A DNA stretch of 64,000 bases from Sphagnum compactum (taxonomy: Eukaryota > Bryophyta > Sphagnopsida > Sphagnales): NCBI GenBank assembly GCA_965153455.1, contig OZ234495.1, forward strand, positions 19,650,875 through 19,714,874, in the 5' to 3' direction. The notes beneath the pieces were generated by a model, which was given only the letters and a program-made list of their open reading frames with translations, was not told the DNA's origin and searched no databases. Of the stretch, positions 60,752 to 64,000 are shown piece by piece. Within the stretch, counting starts at the first letter, position 1, and the number at the start of each line of letters is the position of its first letter. A program made the position numbers and the translations under genes.

Positions 60752-63700
60752 CTGCTGTTTGCTGTGATTGTGGAGAGGGCAAGAGGCGAAGAGAGGAACT
60801 GGGAAGTGTACTCGTGCCTACGTCGGTGTGCAGAGTATGTGCCCACTCTCTCTGTCTCCGTCTGTTTGACCGCAGCGTTGGAAACGCGATGAAATATGAA
60901 AAGTTTGCTGGTATTGCATGCCTTTGTGTGTGTGTTTCTTGCCTTATTGGAAATCTCTCTGTCTCTCACTCGTTTCCTTCCATAATCTGCTTAAATTGGC
61001 GTTGTGTCACATGTTCTTGACGCATCGCTCGCCTAGTCATTCTTGGGAAAGATGATTGCTGAGTAGTATGTATTCTTGATTTGCATCTTTTACGGTGGTG
61101 GTAGAGAGGAGAGTTCTTTCTTCCTTGGATGAGGGGATGTACAACACTACTTACGTTTTACGCGGTGTGCTTTCTCTCTGTGTGAGGAGGTCTCTTCTTG
61201 CATGTCAGTTTTTTATCGTTTTGCTCTCCGGCTTTTCTGCACGACTTTCATGCCGTCGGGATGCTTCAGAAGTCTTATTCCCGTCATCAGAGGCTGTAAT
61301 GTCCAATGACATGCTTGTAGGCTTCTAAAAGCAGAAGTTTTGGTGCCATTCGGTCTCAGGATCTTGTCCATCCTGTTTTCATGCTGATGTTTTCTGCATA
61401 GATTCTCTGTGCTGTCAAGGCACACAATTGAGGTGCTGGAGAAGGAAATCACTTTTCAGATCTCTGTTGGACTCTTCTCTGTTGAAGTGCTTAAATCAGT
61501 AGTCACTGGACAATCAGGATTCAACTTCACTTGTGGCTGCCGTTGCAGAAGGCAGGTGATCTGGGTTTGATTTTCCAGCTATTCCTTTTGGATGATGCTC
61601 TTTTGTTTTTGTTTTTTTTAAAAATTTGTTTTATTTTTATTTTTATTTTTATATTGGGCATTTTAGAATCTAACATGCCTTCAGTATGGATTCATGCAGG
61701 TTTGCAGGAGGTGTGGTGGAGAGCGGACTTGCCCTCCATGTCATAGGGGAATCTCTTTGGTTATTCAAGCAAAAGGCCTTGCATGTGGAGTAGGTAAGCA
61801 AACTGCCTTTGTGTGCTCTGTTCCTGCAGTATTTACCGATTTTATGATCTGGTAATATGTGTTAGGCTTCGATGCATGTACAGGGGCGAGCAAAAATGAA
61901 ATGGAGATTATCCTCACAAGCAAGCTTGTTGCAGTTTGGATGAGGATTCTGTTGACTTAAATTAGGTATGCTGCTTGAGTGCTCACTGATGCCATTACTT
62001 GTTGCTTTTAGAAATGCATTAGAAATTCAGGATGAAGATTCTTTATATAGGTTTGCCCTGATATTGAGCAGATTATCATTCCACTCCTCTACTCCCACTG
62101 GTGGGAGCTGATGATGTCAGTGGTGAGCAATGGCAGCCAGTCGCTGACATTCATGTTGAAGGTGTTGGTCTGATACTTTGTGAGTGAGAAACATTATTAG
62201 CAAACTCATTCTTGTCATGTGTTTTCTTGGTCTGACCAGAGCTGACAAAATGATTGCTTTATGAAGTGTTATTGTAGAGTCTTCTCTGCAATCTCATAGA
62301 TATTCCTGTTGGAAACTTTTGCAGTTGGTGTTAACCCTCTCCCATACTTGAGACCTAGCAAAACATGAGTGAAATAAACAGAGCATATGATGTTCAGAAT
62401 ATGTGCAATTGTCCTTTTCTTCTGATTTTGCATTCCCATGCTTTCTACCCTGGAGGTTGGCAGTGTGATTAGCATAGAAATATTTGGTTTGGCTGTAGTG
62501 CTGTGGTTGGTGAATAGGCATCCATGTTTCAAAGTCTTGGGCATGACTACATTACAGAAGGCTGCATGCAATTTCATGGAAGTGTCGAGGTGGAACATTC
62601 CTTAAGTGTCATGTACTGCTAGTGTTTGTTGAATTATATTCTTTGGTTCCATAGGTCCCTTGGTTCAGGGTAGTTGAGAGCCCTGCTGTCCTCGTGCAGA
62701 GGACATAGGACTTGGGGCATCACTCACTTACCTATGTGACTTGTGACAGCCCATGACTTTGGCAGAACCAAATCTGCTGCTTAAGCAATTTGGGCTTTAC
62801 ATTTCTTATGGGGTTGACAGGCTTTTTGAGGGTGATCCTCCAGTGCTGGTTGAAACACAAACAAGAGGATATGGGAAGATGCCTCCTTGTAACCATGCAA
62901 TGACAGCTGATGCTGCTTTCACATCATGTGCTTGCACATTTCAGGAGAAAATCAGATTGTTATGGATGTTTTAGTGTTCATTGGCATTAGTGTCTATTGT
63001 ATTGATCATAAGCTGGTGACTGGTGACCAGTTTTTGATGGTAACTGCTGTGTTGGCAGCAATGGCTATATTGATAAGGGGTGATGTGACCTTCTTAATAG
63101 TGCTTTCAAGTGGGAATTTTGTTATGGAGTTGTCTGGGAAGCAGCACATTTTGTGTTCCATTTACACTTCACATCTTGCAATTGCAAGTCCATGCACTGC
63201 TGGGAGCTATGGAAGTAAGTGGGGATGTTATGGTGGCTGGTCACTATCATACATGTTGCTGTTACAGGTCACCGAACATGTATCTGACTGTCACTATTGT
63301 TTAAATTGCCCCTAAGTTCTCCCTATATTTTCTAAGGTTTGGGCTTGTATTTTTTTCTTGTTCACTGATTTATTGTTGGATCTGAAATCTCTACACCCTT
63401 TTGATTCAGTCATCTCTCAATTTTGTTCAGGTTGACTTAGATCAAATCATGGAGAAGTTTTTGATACTACTGAGATTATTTTGCAACTACAATTTCTGTC
63501 AGATTGGCCTCAAGTGCAGTCCATCTTAAATCCTGAAGCTGTACATGTGCATTTCTTGCATTATTATGTGTCCTCATCGGCCACTCTGGGACAACTGCCT
63601 GCATTTGTTGGATTCACACTTTCAGTGGGATTACTGCATAGTAGTATGTCTGAAGAGATCTCGGAAGTAAACCTTGTACTCTCCTCACCATTATCATTGA

Positions 63701-64000
63701 TGTTACAATGCATTGTTGTTGGTGGTATGAGGATTTGGATTTACGCAAGCCCCTCAATGCTTCTCAACAGGGTTCTACTGTGTTTCATGCACAGGTTCTA
63801 AAATTGTGTTTGTGTGATAACATAGGGGGAGCTTTTTAGTATTGAATCCTCTTGCTTGACTCAATGCAGAGTTTGGCTGTCTTGCTGTGATCCTTACAGT
63901 CTCTGGAAGCTGAAAAGTTTGATTATACCTTTTGATATGCCAATTTGATTGTGTGCTGATAGCTTTCTTTCTTTCTTTCAGGTTTTAGGTCATGATCTGT

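Larger units (their letters stand above)
60328..64000 (+). other. Possible transcription-unit start running off the right edge
   Basis: A TATAAAT at 60328-60334 is followed by a (TTTA)n and TTTC-rich leader and then a GC-richer zone (60470-60900), a typical plant promoter-to-leader change. From 60.9 kb on, the DNA is mixed, U-rich on the plus strand and intron-like. Several frames of 60-180 codons exist, but none shows a recognisable domain. The coding part may lie beyond 64000, or the transcript may be noncoding. Confidence 0.35.

Noticed and set aside
60353-60892. 179-codon plus-strand frame at the leader-like zone
   Set aside because: It is built from microsatellite and duplicated DNA, with no family resemblance, so it is not called a gene.
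62753-63801. Frames near the right edge as membrane-protein exons
   Set aside because: Hydrophobic composition follows from U-rich DNA; no consistent splice chain or family motif was found.

Overview
The window looks like nuclear DNA of a land plant with a large, transposon-rich, AT-rich genome. The evidence is spliced plant gene families (an ALGGH-type C2H2 zinc-finger gene, an EXO70 exocyst gene, a 22-exon NSF gene), a chromodomain Ty3/gypsy retroelement primed by initiator tRNA-Met, and Harbinger-like and CACTA-like DNA transposon remains. Divergence of the NSF N-domain and wide gene spacing make a seedless plant such as a fern or lycophyte plausible, but that is inference. I saw no convincing tRNA, rRNA or CRISPR.

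Layout. 1-1670: GA/CT microsatellite-rich upstream and leader DNA of a large C2H2 zinc-finger gene (1671-6194, two exons, 1265 aa, five fingers, a 23-residue tandem repeat). 6195-16874: intergenic, with a broken PIF/Harbinger transposase (12722-13640, minus) and a possible CACTA end. 16875-25706 (minus): an intact NSF/SEC18 gene; all 22 exons chain in phase. 25707-31210: intergenic with several short duplications. 31220-31917: six copies of a ~120-bp unit just upstream of an EXO70 gene (32503-34895, two exons, 711 aa). 34896-37592: intergenic, with a TAACCAGTTA-rich cluster and a TA microsatellite.

37593 to about 48.4 kb: a CACTA-like element rich in TCGCAAA motifs. It carries two divergently oriented broken genes: a coiled-coil/acidic protein (minus) and a Cys-rich plus SET-domain protein (plus). 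A chromodomain Ty3/gypsy element (38288-44738) is nested in it, with several coding lesions and a truncated 3' LTR. 48993-52250: a second, non-autonomous CACTA-like element with a very AT-rich core. 53090-54880 (minus): an intron-containing ClpD/ERD1-like chaperone pseudogene. 56640-57720 (minus): an unidentified coding relic. 60.3-64.0 kb: a possible transcription-unit start with microsatellites and two GC-rich tandem duplications, running off the right edge; no protein was recognised there.

The intact host genes are unrelated in function: a probable transcription factor, and two membrane-traffic components (NSF disassembles SNARE complexes; EXO70 tethers vesicles at the plasma membrane). 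The most unusual object is the CACTA-like element with its divergent SET and coiled-coil gene pair.
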